A stretch of 64,000 nucleotides of DNA, taken from NCBI GenBank assembly GCA_050175155.1, contig JBFXJF010000005.1:62001-126000 (forward strand). The letters run 5' to 3'. Made by a program: the position numbers and the translations under genes. Of this stretch, positions 35,430-45,296 are shown in pieces. The DNA comes from JBFXJF01 sp050175155. GTDB lineage: Bacteria; Bacillota; Bacilli; Tepidibacillales; Tepidibacillaceae. Under the pieces are notes generated by a model. That model was not told the origin of the DNA. It was given only the letters and a program-made list of their open reading frames with translations, and ran no database searches. How positions within the stretch are numbered: position 1 is the first letter of the stretch; every line of letters starts with the position of its first letter.

Positions 35430-37577
35430 TTAAAAAATATTCCTTAGATGAAGAAAATTATCATTTTTTGGAATTAATCTATTTAATGGTTTATTAAGTA
35501 AACTATTAGCCTTATCTATTTCACCATCTTTCTCATATAGAACAATTAGCCACATCTCAGATTCAACTTTAATAAAATTATTCTTATTTGCCAGCATAAG
35601 CTGTTCTTCCGCTTTCTGATAATCTTGAACTATAAAATATGCTTGCCCTAGAACTAAATTATCTACCTCTCGTAGTCTGTAATTATACTCATTAGATAAC
35701 TGACATGCATCTAACACTGTAGCACTATATTTTTCTAATAATAGTTTATCTTCATTTGTTACTGCTTCTTTCATGCAATAACGTGAGCTTTCAAAGAATA
35801 GAACGAAGTTCTCCTTTACTGGTTGTCTCTTAACTAGCGGTAGGGATAACGTATAAGCATCCTCGTAACGCTCTAATGTAAGCAATTCCTTGATATAATA
35901 ATGAATTATTTCTGGATTATAGCTGTTATATTTATATGCTTTTTCTAATAAATATTCCTTCTCCATTGAAGTAATACCCTCTTTAAACATTGTTACATAT
36001 AAGTAACTCATACTATCCTTTGGCATCCATCTAGTTGCATTTTCAAACATAACCACTGATTCAACATATTGATTCTGTTCAAGCAGCTTCTCACCTTGTA
36101 CTTTATAATGAGATCCAACTAACATTGTGCCTAAGCCATAAATTAAGTAAACTGATAAAATTAGAAATACTCCTAATATAACAGTATTGTATTTATTAAA
36201 GAACTTAATATTACTATTAGTTCTATTGGTTTGGCTCGCTAATAAATAAAACAAAAAAGAAACTGATGTAAATGATAAATCAAAATCTATTAGACTGTGA
36301 GTAAATAAAACCATAAAGGATAGACCAAGTATAAGATAATAATATCTTGTGTCGGACTCTTCAATAAAATAGTTTTTAATAAACCTATAGATGGCCACTA
36401 AGCTAAATAAAATAAAAGCCACCATACCTATAAAACCGGCCTCCACTCCTACTTGTAAAGGATGGGAATGTACTTCTCTAGCAATAATAAAGTCTTTGAT
36501 GTAATCATAATAGAAGCTTGCCCAGCCTTCCCCACCTATTCCAAGTGGATAGTCCTTAATAATTCCCCAAGCAGCTTCATAGAAATCAAATCGAAGTTTT
36601 ACACTACTTGTGCTAAAATTAATATCTTTAATTCTAACAAGTATTGTTTCTGGTATTAGCTGATAACCAAAATAAATAAGTAAAACCCCACTAAATACTA
36701 TAGCTATAATTCCATACATATATACCTTTTTGTTAGAAAAGTTAATTCTACTTAATAAATAGTCTAAAATAATAAATAAAACAACCGAAGTAATTAATAA
36801 AATTGTTAAATATTGAAGTCCCTCAGAGGGTTTCCCAAAGGAACTTATGAAGTATCTAGAAAAGAACAAAATAATCGCTAGCCCAAGTCCATTAAATAAG
36901 ATATAAGTAATCTTCTTAACATTTGGTAATAGTAATAAAAAGATTACTAGAATTAAAGCTATTACTAGGAACCCACCACGAGATATTGTTAGCATAAGTG
37001 TTAATAAATTAACGATAAAAACTAGAAAACCTGTTGTACGAACAATAATTGATTTACTAAATAGAATTAATCCAAGCATAGTCACAATACCTATAATATT
37101 TATTACAGCCAATGTATTAGGATACTGAAGTAATGATCCAATCCTGTTACCTAAATATAAAACGGAAAATGGCAATTCGAAACCAAAGTATGCTAATAAT
37201 CCGACTATTGATAAGGAGGTAGTCAAAAAGAGAAGAAATCCTACTAATAATCTTTTATGGGCAAAAAATAAATCCTTGCCCATTAAATAGACAAAGAAAT
37301 AAATAATAATTAAATATAGTTCTTTCCAGGCTCCAATAGAATCAACTGAATTTATTAAACCGATAACATACCCTACAATAATTAACATAAACAGACCATC
37401 TTGATAATTAAAGGTATAGTCATCCCAGTTAATATATTTCTTTATTAACCAAAATAAAAAGATAACTAATACAGCAAAAGCAAATATTGTTTGTTCATAT
37501 TGAAAAAAAGAACCACGAAATAGAAAACTTGCATAAATTACAATTAGATAAGCAAAAGCAAATATTGTATTAACCAT
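35430..37577 (-). CDS. O-antigen ligase-like polymerase with TPR tail
   Basis: 715 residues. About 11-12 membrane helices, with the Wzy/WaaL-type periplasmic loop carrying REVHSHPLQVGVEAGFIG (about residue 370), the conserved His region. The last 230 residues are soluble and look like tetratricopeptide repeats (YVESVVMFENATRWMPK, YQKAEEQLMLANKN). Probably polymerises or ligates surface polysaccharide outside the membrane. GGGAGGAG precedes the ATG. Part of the exopolysaccharide locus. Confidence 0.85.
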   Translation of the reverse strand: MVNTIFAFAYLIVIYASFLFRGSFFQYEQTIFAFAVLVIFLFWLIKKYINWDDYTFNYQDGLFMLIIVGYVIGLINSVDSIGAWKELYLIIIYFFVYLMGKDLFFAHKRLLVGFLLFLTTSLSIVGLLAYFGFELPFSVLYLGNRIGSLLQYPNTLAVINIIGIVTMLGLILFSKSIIVRTTGFLVFIVNLLTLMLTISRGGFLVIALILVIFLLLLPNVKKITYILFNGLGLAIILFFSRYFISSFGKPSEGLQYLTILLITSVVLFIILDYLLSRINFSNKKVYMYGIIAIVFSGVLLIYFGYQLIPETILVRIKDINFSTSSVKLRFDFYEAAWGIIKDYPLGIGGEGWASFYYDYIKDFIIAREVHSHPLQVGVEAGFIGMVAFILFSLVAIYRFIKNYFIEESDTRYYYLILGLSFMVLFTHSLIDFDLSFTSVSFLFYLLASQTNRTNSNIKFFNKYNTVILGVFLILSVYLIYGLGTMLVGSHYKVQGEKLLEQNQYVESVVMFENATRWMPKDSMSYLYVTMFKEGITSMEKEYLLEKAYKYNSYNPEIIHYYIKELLTLERYEDAYTLSLPLVKRQPVKENFVLFFESSRYCMKEAVTNEDKLLLEKYSATVLDACQLSNEYNYRLREVDNLVLGQAYFIVQDYQKAEEQLMLANKNNFIKVESEMWLIVLYEKDGEIDKANSLLNKPLNRLIPKNDNFLHLRNIF

Positions 37578-37593
37578 AAATTCTCCTCCCTAA

Positions 37594-38142
37594 TTAGTTA
37601 AGCATAACATTAACAGTCTCTTGATTAATTTCCGTAAATAAAGTTAGATATTTATATGCTAGTTCCTTTAGTTCAGCTAATTCTTGATTAGATAATCTAG
37701 CATGAACTAGTTCCTCTAACTCTTTTTTTTCGTTATCTGTTAGTCCGTCGCTAGCCCTATTCTTCCAATCATTTAACTCATTAAGAGTAAAGTTTCCTAA
37801 TGAAATACTTATTAATCTAAATTTATCATCTATATTAATTAGATTAAGATTATCTTTAAAAAGCTTTAATATATCGATTTCATTTAAAGTAGGATTTTTA
37901 TCTTCAAAGCCTTCCACAAATAGATCAAAGTCTTTGTCTTTATTATCAGTTATAAACTCTTCAATCTTATTATCTTCCAAGCTGGACTCATCTAATTTTA
38001 AGTATTCCTCATCTAAAAGATTCTCCTGTAACATGTCATAATTAAAATAGTCCTCTACAATATCTTGGGATTCTTTAACTTTCAGGCTACTATAATTACT
38101 AATAACTACTATAGCAATAATTAAAAATATCAACTTTTTCAT
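37594..38142 (-). CDS. hypothetical secreted acidic protein
   Basis: 182 residues. An N-terminal signal-like helix (KKLIFLIIAIVVISNY) followed by a very acidic region (about 25-95) and a helical C-terminal third with LTDNEKKELEELVHARLSNQELAELKELA. No lipobox; family not recognised. AAAGGAG precedes the ATG. It lies 16 bp before the polymerase gene, so it probably belongs to the same transcript and works outside the membrane. Confidence 0.7.
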   Translation of the reverse strand: MKKLIFLIIAIVVISNYSSLKVKESQDIVEDYFNYDMLQENLLDEEYLKLDESSLEDNKIEEFITDNKDKDFDLFVEGFEDKNPTLNEIDILKLFKDNLNLINIDDKFRLISISLGNFTLNELNDWKNRASDGLTDNEKKELEELVHARLSNQELAELKELAYKYLTLFTEINQETVNVMLN

Positions 38143-38227
38143 AATTTCTCCTTTGAATCACCTTTATTGAATAATATTATTACCATTAACCATTAATGAT
38201 AAAACAAAGGAGCTAATCAATTTTGTA

Positions 38228-39116
38228 TTAATTTTTCTCAAAACGACAAACATCCCTACACATTTCGCTTAGACCATTTTTAGCTGTCCAACCAAGTTCT
38301 CGTTCTGCCTTACTTACGTCGGCATAACATTCTTCAATATCACCTGGCCTTCTATCCACAATCTTAAAAGGCACTTTTATACCGTTTGTTTCTTCAAAAA
38401 TTTTTACTAGCTGAAAAACTGAAGTCCCCTGACCTGTCCCAAGATTATAGATAGTTACTCCCTCCATTAATTTTGCTAGTGCGGCAACATGTCCCTCAGC
38501 TAGATCCGCCACATGGATATAATCTCTAACCCCAGTACCATCAATTGTAGGGTAGTAATTTCCAAAAACTCGCAACTCTTTTTACTTTCCATTTGCCACT
38601 TGAGTAATATAGGGCATTAAGTTGTTAGAAATATCATTAGGTGACTCTCCTATAAGTCCACTTTTATGAGCTCCAACTGGATTAAAATACCTTAACAGAG
38701 ATACTTTAAACCCAAGATTTGCTCTGGCAAAATCAGAAAGGATACGTTCATTTATTACTTTTGTTTCACCATATGCATTCGTAGTAGGTTGAAGTCTCAT
38801 AGTCTCTATGAATGGAACTTCATTCTCTCCATAGACTGTTGCCGATGAACTAAAGACATAATTCTTAACTCCATATTTTTGACAGGCTTTATCAAGAATC
38901 ATCGTGCTAACTGTGTTGTTGTAATAATAGGTAAGCGGCTTTTTTACTGACTCATCTACGGCTTTAAGAACAAGAAAATGAATAATACCATCTATTACAT
39001 GATTAGAAAATAGATTATCAATTGTCAGCAACAATCACCATATGCCCTGCTTCGAGCAACGCAACACAAGTATGTGAACCTATATATCCTGCACCACCAG
39101 TTACTAATATTTTCAT
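38228..39116 (-). pseudogene. galE: UDP-glucose 4-epimerase, broken
   Basis: The reading starts correctly at the ATG at 39116 (MKILVTGGAGYIGSH, then EAGH), overlapping the vanZ stop as ATGA. After VADN it hits TGA; the match resumes in another frame at TIDNLFSNHVIDGIIHF, with about 30 expected residues missing, so there is an internal deletion plus frameshift near 39025. The middle part keeps SSSATVYG and the catalytic Tyr-x3-Lys (YGETK). A TAA at 38582-38584 then interrupts the frame just before VFGNYYP; the tail (GTGVRDYIHV, GWTAKNGL) continues in the same frame. Two independent lesions mean it is not functional. Confidence 0.92.
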
Positions 39117-39571
39117 TGAGTAGCCTCCCTCTTAATTTTTGAATAATAGAACAAAAACATAGTAATACCAACAACTGATCCGGCACTATCAATGAGAACA
39201 TCTTTAAGTCTCCCATCTCTTCCAATAACGAAGAGCTGATGAAATTCATCTGATACTGCATAAAGAACACAGATTAGTAATGTTATTACTATGCTACGAA
39301 TACCACATACACCACATTTCTTTATAGCATTCATCATCAATATTCCCATTATTAGATAAGCATAGAAGTGGGCATTCTTTCTGACGATGTAATTAAAGCT
39401 TCTTATATCAAATTCCACAGTAGGAATAGCTTTCTCTATTGTATTTATGATAACCTCTGTTAGCCCTGCGCTAAGTTGATTGGATTGCATTGCTGGTTGA
39501 TGTGATAAGATAAATATTAATATCATCCATAAAATTACAGCTGTCCAGGAAAGAGTTTTTTTTAGTGTCAT
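39113..39571 (-). CDS. VanZ-family membrane protein
   Basis: 152 residues with four hydrophobic helices and the VanZ signatures ILSHQPA near the start and AVSDEFHQLFVIGRDGRLKDVLIDSAG near the end. Homologues near vancomycin clusters affect teicoplanin sensitivity; the general role is unknown. It is intact although flanked by the pgi and galE pseudogenes, with its ATG 5 bp from the truncated pgi end. Its TGA overlaps the galE ATG. Confidence 0.85.
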   Translation of the reverse strand: MTLKKTLSWTAVILWMILIFILSHQPAMQSNQLSAGLTEVIINTIEKAIPTVEFDIRSFNYIVRKNAHFYAYLIMGILMMNAIKKCGVCGIRSIVITLLICVLYAVSDEFHQLFVIGRDGRLKDVLIDSAGSVVGITMFLFYYSKIKREATQ

Positions 39572-39575
39572 GTTA

Positions 39576-40018
39576 TCAAGTTTCCTTTTTTGATATTACA
39601 TTAACAAATTGTTCTTGTCCCTCTATCACTTCTAGTAAATGAGTAATATAAGTAGGACTTACATTATGACCTACATAATAAATTTTAGGCCCTTTTCTCT
39701 TTTCGTTTGGGATTTCATTATAAACACTATGGTTTAGCATTTCAATTGCTGTTCTTGCTCCTAGGTAAGAACCACCTATACCTACTACTAAAAAATCTCC
39801 GCTTTATCTCTTATTTCTTTTGCAACAGCTTTAATTCTTTCAAATTCTGCTTGATTCTAGTTATCAGGTAGTTTTACCCAACCTATATTATCGTACCCTT
39901 TTCCAGTAGCGTTATGAAGCATTTTATGGCATATCTCTACCTTTTCTTCTAAACTGTCTATTTCATCTTGATTAAAAAAGCTTAATGAATTTAAATAATC
40001 TAAAGTTATTTTACCCAT
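39576..40018 (-). pseudogene. pgi: glucose-6-phosphate isomerase, N-terminal fragment
   Basis: From the ATG at 40018 the translation reads MGKITLDYLNSLSFF... and is recognisable as Pgi (ATGKGYDNIGWVKLP). It has an in-frame TAG shortly after, a frameshift near 39803 and then GIGGSYLGARTAIEML and YYVGHNVSPTYI, the sugar-phosphate domain. It stops at about one third of the normal length, just before the conserved SKSGTT site (here VISKKET, then stop). Three lesions: nonsense codon, frameshift and loss of the C-terminal two thirds. Confidence 0.9.
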
Positions 40019-40047
40019 ATCTCTTCACACCCCGTATTTATATCCCT

Positions 40048-40854
40048 TTAACACTTGCATATATTTTCAGTTTCTTTCGCCACAACTTTTATCAAATAAT
40101 CAAGAAAATCTTCTTTTAAATCTTCTCTTTTAAGAGCAAATTCTATGGTAGCTTTTAGAGCATCTGTTAATTGGATTTCCCCACTTTTCCCTGGCTTAGT
40201 ATTCTCTAATATTTTAAATATATCTGGATTAATAATATATCTTCCTAATATAGCTATATTTGATGGCGCCCCTTCTATTGATGATTTTTCTACTAGATTC
40301 TTAACTTTATAAATTATATCCTCTATGTACTTTCCATCTACAATTCCATATTTATAAACATCTTCCTTAGGTATTTCTTTTACTCCTAATATAGTTGTCT
40401 TATACTGGTCATAAATTCCCATCATTTGTTTAAAACAAGGTTTACCCTTCTCAACAATATCGTCCCCTAGCATTACTGCGAAAGGTTCGTTCCCTATAAA
40501 ACTTTTAGCATAATGTATAGCATGACCTAAGCCTTTAGGCTTTTTTTTACGTAAATAATGAATGTTAACCATATCAGATATTTTCCTTACCTCTGTTAAC
40601 AAGTCATTTTTCCCTAATTTTTCTAACTCTAGTTATAATTCTACCGATTTATCAAAGTGATTTTCTATGGAAGATTTGTTTCTTCCTGTAATAATTAAAA
40701 ATTCCTCATTTCCTGAATTTACAGCTTCCTCAATAATATATTATAAAATAGGCTTGTCCACTATTGGTAGCATTTCTTTGGGTTGTGCTTTAGTTGCTGG
40801 TAGGAAACGTGTACCTAAGCCCGCCAATGGTATAACTGCTTTACGCACTTTCAT
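40048..40854 (-). pseudogene. galU: UTP-glucose-1-phosphate uridylyltransferase, broken
   Basis: Full-length reading of 269 codons in one frame from the ATG at 40854 (KVRKAVIPLAGLGTRFLPAT, EMLPIVDKP) with TAA at 40741-40743 (codon 38, where Gln is usual) and TAA at 40633-40635 (codon 74). The rest is open (GLGHAIHYAKSF, MLGDDIVE, GEIQLTDALK). Some normally charged or aromatic positions are also altered. A 184-residue remainder could start internally but would lack the nucleotide-binding loop, so it is not expected to work. Confidence 0.92.
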
Positions 40855-40915
40855 TTTTTGGTTAGCCCCCTTTATAATGAAGTAGCCAATACTAGCCTCA
40901 CTTTAATTTGGTAAG

Positions 40916-42730
40916 TTAAAAATTAGTTAGGATTTCTTCCTCAATTTTATTATTAACTATTTGGAGTAGTATTTTTTTTAACGATTCATTTTCTATGTTA
41001 TTAAAGGTTTCTATTAGGTTATCAATCTGGTTCATATTTATATCACAACATTTTCCTCTATAAATCTTTTGATATATTTGTTCACTATGAATCTCATTTT
41101 CATTTAATAGTTCTTCATATAGTTTTTCGCCTGGTCGTTTCCCCGTATACTTAATTTCTATTTCATCTTCTGAGTAACCAGATAGTCTAATAAGATTTTT
41201 AGCTAAATCTATAATTTTAACCGGTTCACCCATGTCTAGCACAAGGACTTCTCCCCCTTTTGCAAGAGCTCCAGCTTGAATAACTAATTTTGATGCTTCA
41301 GGTATGGTCATAAAGTATCGTTGCATTTTGGGGTCGGTTATTGTTAAGGGACCGCCCTTCTTTATCTGTTCTTTAAATCGTGGTATAACGCTACCTCTAC
41401 TTCCTAGAACATTACCAAATCTAACTGCCACATACCTTGTTTTACTAACACTGTCCATATACTGAATAATCATTTCGGCTAATCTTTTTGTTGCTCCCAT
41501 TACACTTGTTGGATTAACTGCTTTATCTGTTGAGAGCATTACAAATGTATTAACATTATGTGTATTAGCAGCTTCTGCTAGATTCTTAGTACCAATAACA
41601 TTATTTTTAATTGCTTCATCTGGGTTAAGTTCCATTAACGGAACATGCTTATGTGCTGCCGCATGGTAAAGCACATCTGGTTTATGAAATTTCATTAATT
41701 CAAAAATTTTTTTTCGATCTTGAATATCCGCTATTTCCGTTACTAACTCAATCTCTTCGTATATTTCTTTTAACTCCATATCTATTGAGTAAATACTATT
41801 TTCACCATGACCTAGTAGAATAAGTTTTCTGGGTGAGTATTTGGCAACTTGTCTACAGATTTCTGAGCCAATTGATCCTCCTGCACCTGTTACTAGAATA
41901 ATCTTATCTTTTATATTTTCGAAAATACTTTCTGTAATTAGTTCTATGGGATCTCTACCAAGCAAATCTTCTACTTGCACATTTCTTATGTTATCAATTG
42001 TGATTGTCCCTAATATTAACTCTTCAATTCTAGGTACTATTTGAGTTTTGGCTTGTGTCTTAACACATTGGTTATATATCTTATTTAGTTCCTGTTTGCT
42101 TAATGAAGGGATAGCTATTATTATATTAGTTATTTTAAATCTAGTAACAACTTCACCTATATCTTCGATTCCACCGACAACGGAAATTCCCATAATGTTA
42201 AGGTTTTTCTTATTAATATCATCATCAATAAAAACTACCGGATTGAAATCGCCCTCATCATTGTTTTGTATGTGCCTGACAATCATAGTACCAGCTTCAC
42301 CTGCACCAACTATTAGTGCTCTTTTTTTATTGATTCTTTTGTTTTTGTATCTGTCCCTACTCAGACGCCAAGTGAACCTAGAACCACCAATTAAAAGAAT
42401 GTGAATCATCCAGGTTACAGTTAAGATACCAACATAGACTTTACCAGAGGTAATTAATTGAACTACCCCAGTTATTGTTATCGATATAGTCACTGCTTTA
42501 AAAATTGCAATTAATTCACCGATACTGGCGTATTCCCATGCACGTTTATATAGTTTATATATATAAGCAAATGTATGATGACAAATAAATAGAGTAATAG
42601 AACTAATAATTAATACTTTGGTATTCATGAGATAACTTAGGAGTAATAAAGAGTTTGTAATATATATTGATGTTAATACTATTAATGAATCTAGTATTGT
42701 CAGATAAAATAATCTTTTTTTATAACTCAA
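40916..42730 (-). CDS. nucleoside-diphosphate-sugar 4,6-dehydratase, EpsC/PglF/CapD-like
   Basis: 604 residues. Four N-terminal membrane helices, a first Rossmann domain (ALIVGAGEAGTMIVRHI, about 138-155), and the SDR domain with VTGAGGSIGSEICRQ (about 290) and the active-site stretch STDKAVNPTSVMGATKR. Converts UDP-GlcNAc to a 4-keto-6-deoxy sugar for surface glycans. TTG start with GGAGGG upstream. Sits after a structured RNA (42850-42950) as B. subtilis epsC follows the EAR element. Confidence 0.92.
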   Translation of the reverse strand: MSYKKRLFYLTILDSLIVLTSIYITNSLLLLSYLMNTKVLIISSITLFICHHTFAYIYKLYKRAWEYASIGELIAIFKAVTISITITGVVQLITSGKVYVGILTVTWMIHILLIGGSRFTWRLSRDRYKNKRINKKRALIVGAGEAGTMIVRHIQNNDEGDFNPVVFIDDDINKKNLNIMGISVVGGIEDIGEVVTRFKITNIIIAIPSLSKQELNKIYNQCVKTQAKTQIVPRIEELILGTITIDNIRNVQVEDLLGRDPIELITESIFENIKDKIILVTGAGGSIGSEICRQVAKYSPRKLILLGHGENSIYSIDMELKEIYEEIELVTEIADIQDRKKIFELMKFHKPDVLYHAAAHKHVPLMELNPDEAIKNNVIGTKNLAEAANTHNVNTFVMLSTDKAVNPTSVMGATKRLAEMIIQYMDSVSKTRYVAVRFGNVLGSRGSVIPRFKEQIKKGGPLTITDPKMQRYFMTIPEASKLVIQAGALAKGGEVLVLDMGEPVKIIDLAKNLIRLSGYSEDEIEIKYTGKRPGEKLYEELLNENEIHSEQIYQKIYRGKCCDINMNQIDNLIETFNNIENESLKKILLQIVNNKIEEEILTNF

Positions 42731-42767
42731 TTTTTTTACCCTCCTTTAATTCAATGAAAACCATAAA

Positions 42768-42833
42768 ACCTATACTCAAAAATCAAATGCCTTTATCAAA
42801 GCTTTTCATTTTAAAGTATAGGTAATGGAATAA
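42768..42833 (-). promoter_or_regulatory. hairpin in the leader of the epsC-like gene
   Basis: ACCTATACT and AGTATAGGT (9 bp) close a structure that also pairs AAAATG with CATTT, followed by TTTATGGTTTT. It could be a weak internal terminator. A tiny frame (MLYSITYTLK, ATG after GGAGAG) runs into it. It lies between the EAR-like RNA and the gene. Confidence 0.4.
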
Positions 42834-42849
42834 AGCATATTATTCTCTC

Positions 42850-42950
42850 CTCAAATCAAACCATTGACGATTTACGTCTAAGGTGCATTACATACCCACA
42901 GCTTTACCGAGTGCCTCAATTGATAATGGTAATGAGACATCACCATATAC
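42850..42950 (-). ncRNA. structured intercistronic RNA, possible EAR element
   Basis: The 100 bp after the phosphatase stop are GC-richer than their surroundings and fold into local hairpins on the minus strand: ATGGTGAT/ATTACCAT (8 bp, loop GTCTC; 42926-42946), GGT/ACC around GTGGGTATGTAATGCAC (42882-42908), GACG/CGTC (42866-42878) and TCAA/TTGA (42856-42867). No sustained reading frame. In B. subtilis the eps-associated RNA (EAR), a processive antiterminator, lies inside the eps operon directly before epsC; position and compact folding match. Not confirmed by a covariance model. Confidence 0.55.
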
Positions 42951-42953
42951 CTA

Positions 42954-43727
42954 TTAAATTATTCCAAAAAATTTTTTCTTTTTAATAATTTTGATTGGCA
43001 AATCTACATAGATATCTTTACCCAGAAATATACCTTCTGCATTTCTCTTAAATTGATTGACTATATCTTCTCCAACGTATGTTTCTAACATATCGTAAGC
43101 TTCCTTAAGATTAAATCCTCTATCACCATCAGCTTTATGAGTATCAGTTGCAATAAGATGAGTAAGGTTATTATCTATTAATTGAAACGTAAACTTTTGA
43201 ACCTCTTTATTAAATATTCCCAACAGACTACTTGAAGTTATTTGTGTAAGTGCTCCCTTTTTTACAAGTTGATAGAGCTTTAGGGGATTATTACGAATAT
43301 CCTCATTCTTTTCTGGATGTGGAATAATTGGTATATAACCTGCTAGTTGAATCTCAAATATAACTTGTTCTGCCGATCTTGGAACTTCATTAGATGGTAG
43401 TTCAACAAAGACATACCTTTTATTATCATTTAAAGTAAAGAATTGACCGTTGATAAGATCATTTACAAAATCACCATAAATCTGAGTTTCATTACCGGGA
43501 AAGACTTTAATTGGTATCTTTCTAGATTGAAGTATTGAATTAAATTCATCAATTAATTTTCCGACCTTAATCTTGTTGTTTAAGTAAACTCCATTTTGAT
43601 GATGGGGAGTTGCAATTAATTTTCTAATTCCATTTAAAGTAGCGTTTTCAGCCATCTTAATTGATTCAGACCAGTCCTTGGCACCGTCGTCAATTCCTGG
43701 CAATATATGACTATGAATATCTATCAT
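42954..43727 (-). CDS. PHP-type protein-tyrosine phosphatase (CpsB/YwqE-like)
   Basis: 257 residues. PHP metal site: IDIHSHILPGIDDGAKD at the start, TPHHQNGVYL, IPHPEKNEDI and ATDTHKADGDRG. Dephosphorylates the adjacent BY-kinase to control polysaccharide export. GGAGGG precedes the ATG. Third gene of the wzz-kinase-phosphatase module. Confidence 0.93.
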   Translation of the reverse strand: MIDIHSHILPGIDDGAKDWSESIKMAENATLNGIRKLIATPHHQNGVYLNNKIKVGKLIDEFNSILQSRKIPIKVFPGNETQIYGDFVNDLINGQFFTLNDNKRYVFVELPSNEVPRSAEQVIFEIQLAGYIPIIPHPEKNEDIRNNPLKLYQLVKKGALTQITSSSLLGIFNKEVQKFTFQLIDNNLTHLIATDTHKADGDRGFNLKEAYDMLETYVGEDIVNQFKRNAEGIFLGKDIYVDLPIKIIKKKKFFGII

Positions 43728-43792
43728 ACTGCGCCCTCCAAATAACCTTTTTATTAATTCTATGCAGAATATTAAAAATATTAACCATTTAT

Positions 43793-44485
43793 TTAGCCAT
43801 AGTAATAATAATAATAACTATTTCCTGTAATCTCTTTATTATTTAGAACTACTCCTATAACATTTGCCTTTACATTTTCAAGTAAAGATTTGGCTCTTGC
43901 AGCTAATTCCTTATTTGTCTTACCACTACTAACTACTAATAAGACACCGTCTATGTACTGAGAAAGTATTTGAGCATCAGTAACTGCAATAACTGGTGGA
44001 GCATCAAAAAGAATGTAATCATACATCCTACTTAACTCCTGAATTAACGCTTCCATTTTTTTTGAACCTAATAGCTCAGCCGGATTAGGAGGTATAGGCC
44101 CAGAAGTAATAACATCTAGATTAGCAACGCTAGTGTTTTGGATAGTCGTTGAGTAATCTTTAGTTCCAGCCAAAATATTGGTTAATCCAACCCTGTTTGC
44201 TAATAAGAAAAAGGTGTGCAATGTTGGTTTACGCAAGTCTGCATCGAGTAATAATACCTTTTTTTCATTTTGTGCCAATACTATTGCATAGTTGGAAATG
44301 GTAGTTGATTTACCCTCTTCCGGACCTGTGCTTGTTACCATTATTGTTTTAATAGATTTATCAAAACTAGCAAATTGAATATTAGTCCTTAAGGTCCTAT
44401 ACGCTTCAGAAATTGGTGACTTTGAATTCGTAATTGTAATAAGTTTATAGGCTCTTTGGCTACTTTTCTTTTTTTTATGCTTCAT
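43793..44485 (-). CDS. BY-type tyrosine kinase (CpsD/YwqD-like)
   Basis: 230 residues. Walker A' STGPEEGKSTTISNYAI, second motif VLLLDADLRKPTLH, Walker B YILFDAPPV, and a C-terminal tyrosine cluster of six consecutive Tyr (NSYYYYYYG) that is autophosphorylated. Works with the Wzz-like activator that overlaps it. The ATG at 44485 is chosen (GAGGG eight bases upstream) over a GTG at 44494 that touches the ribosome site. Confidence 0.94.
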   Translation of the reverse strand: MKHKKKKSSQRAYKLITITNSKSPISEAYRTLRTNIQFASFDKSIKTIMVTSTGPEEGKSTTISNYAIVLAQNEKKVLLLDADLRKPTLHTFFLLANRVGLTNILAGTKDYSTTIQNTSVANLDVITSGPIPPNPAELLGSKKMEALIQELSRMYDYILFDAPPVIAVTDAQILSQYIDGVLLVVSSGKTNKELAARAKSLLENVKANVIGVVLNNKEITGNSYYYYYYG

Positions 44486-45257
44486 GTGCTTCACCCTCTT
44501 GCTTTAGATCATTACGCTTCCTCTTATGTCGTTTTTTTATTGGCTTTTCATCTTCAATTGTTGAGATAATACCTAAAACAGGATAACCTAGTATTCTCTC
44601 AACATCTTGTTCAGTTTTTAACGTATTATCTAAGTATTCTAGTAAGAAAGCTAGACCAACTGATATCATTAATCCAATGATAAGAGCAACGGCAATATTT
44701 AGCTTTATATTCGGCTTTACTGGACTTGGATTGTCTACATTCCTTGCCGATGTAAGGATTTGTACATTATCTACATTCATAATTTCTACTATTTCTCTTT
44801 GGAAGATTGTTGCTATCGCATTAGCTAATTTTACAGCTTCACTATGGTTTTCATCCTCTACTGTTATCTTCATTACCTGTGAGTCTTTTACTGTACTTAC
44901 CTTAATCTTATTTACAAGTTCTCCATTTGTTAGATTTACGTTATGTTTTTCTATTACCAAATCTATTATTCTCGGACTAGTTATAATGACATTATATGTA
45001 GAAATTAATTTCAGATTAGTATTAATATCGTTAATATTATATAAATAGGTTTGTTCGCTTTCCGACTTATTAACCAAAATTTCTGTTGATGCTTGATATA
45101 TAGGAGTAATAAATAATATACTGAAAATCCCACTAGATACAGTCACTAATAATGTGATTAAGAATATCAATATCCTCCTCTTTCTCAAGATTGAAAATAT
45201 TTCTTTTAAATCTATTTCTGCATCTTCATACTTCCTATCCTCCATATTGTTACCCAT
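44475..45257 (-). CDS. Wzz/CapA-type chain-length determinant and kinase activator
   Basis: 260 residues, two membrane helices (about 33-55 and 185-206) around an extracellular Wzz domain; proline-rich NPSPVKPNIK before the second helix; basic C-terminal tail (KKRHKRKRND) that touches the kinase. Sets polymer length and activates the BY-kinase. GGAGG lies 10 bases before the ATG. First gene of the exopolysaccharide operon; overlaps the kinase gene by 11 bp. Confidence 0.92.
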   Translation of the reverse strand: MGNNMEDRKYEDAEIDLKEIFSILRKRRILIFLITLLVTVSSGIFSILFITPIYQASTEILVNKSESEQTYLYNINDINTNLKLISTYNVIITSPRIIDLVIEKHNVNLTNGELVNKIKVSTVKDSQVMKITVEDENHSEAVKLANAIATIFQREIVEIMNVDNVQILTSARNVDNPSPVKPNIKLNIAVALIIGLMISVGLAFLLEYLDNTLKTEQDVERILGYPVLGIISTIEDEKPIKKRHKRKRNDLKQEGEAHEA

Positions 45258-45296
45258 GTATTAACTTCCTCCATATATGCTCTTTTTTTTAGGTAG

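Noticed and set aside
38228..39034. Two separate epimerase-like genes (115 and 150 aa)
   Set aside because: Both are pieces of one galE, in order and strand, separated by a single in-frame TAA; the N-terminus lies further upstream in another frame.
40633..40743. In-frame TAA codons in galU as possible recoding
   Set aside because: No recoding signal, and neighbouring pgi and galE carry frameshifts and deletions too, so decay is the simpler explanation.
42834..42953. Remnant coding sequence before the epsC-like gene
   Set aside because: All frames contain stops within about 30 codons and no family was recognised; the hairpins fit a structured RNA better.
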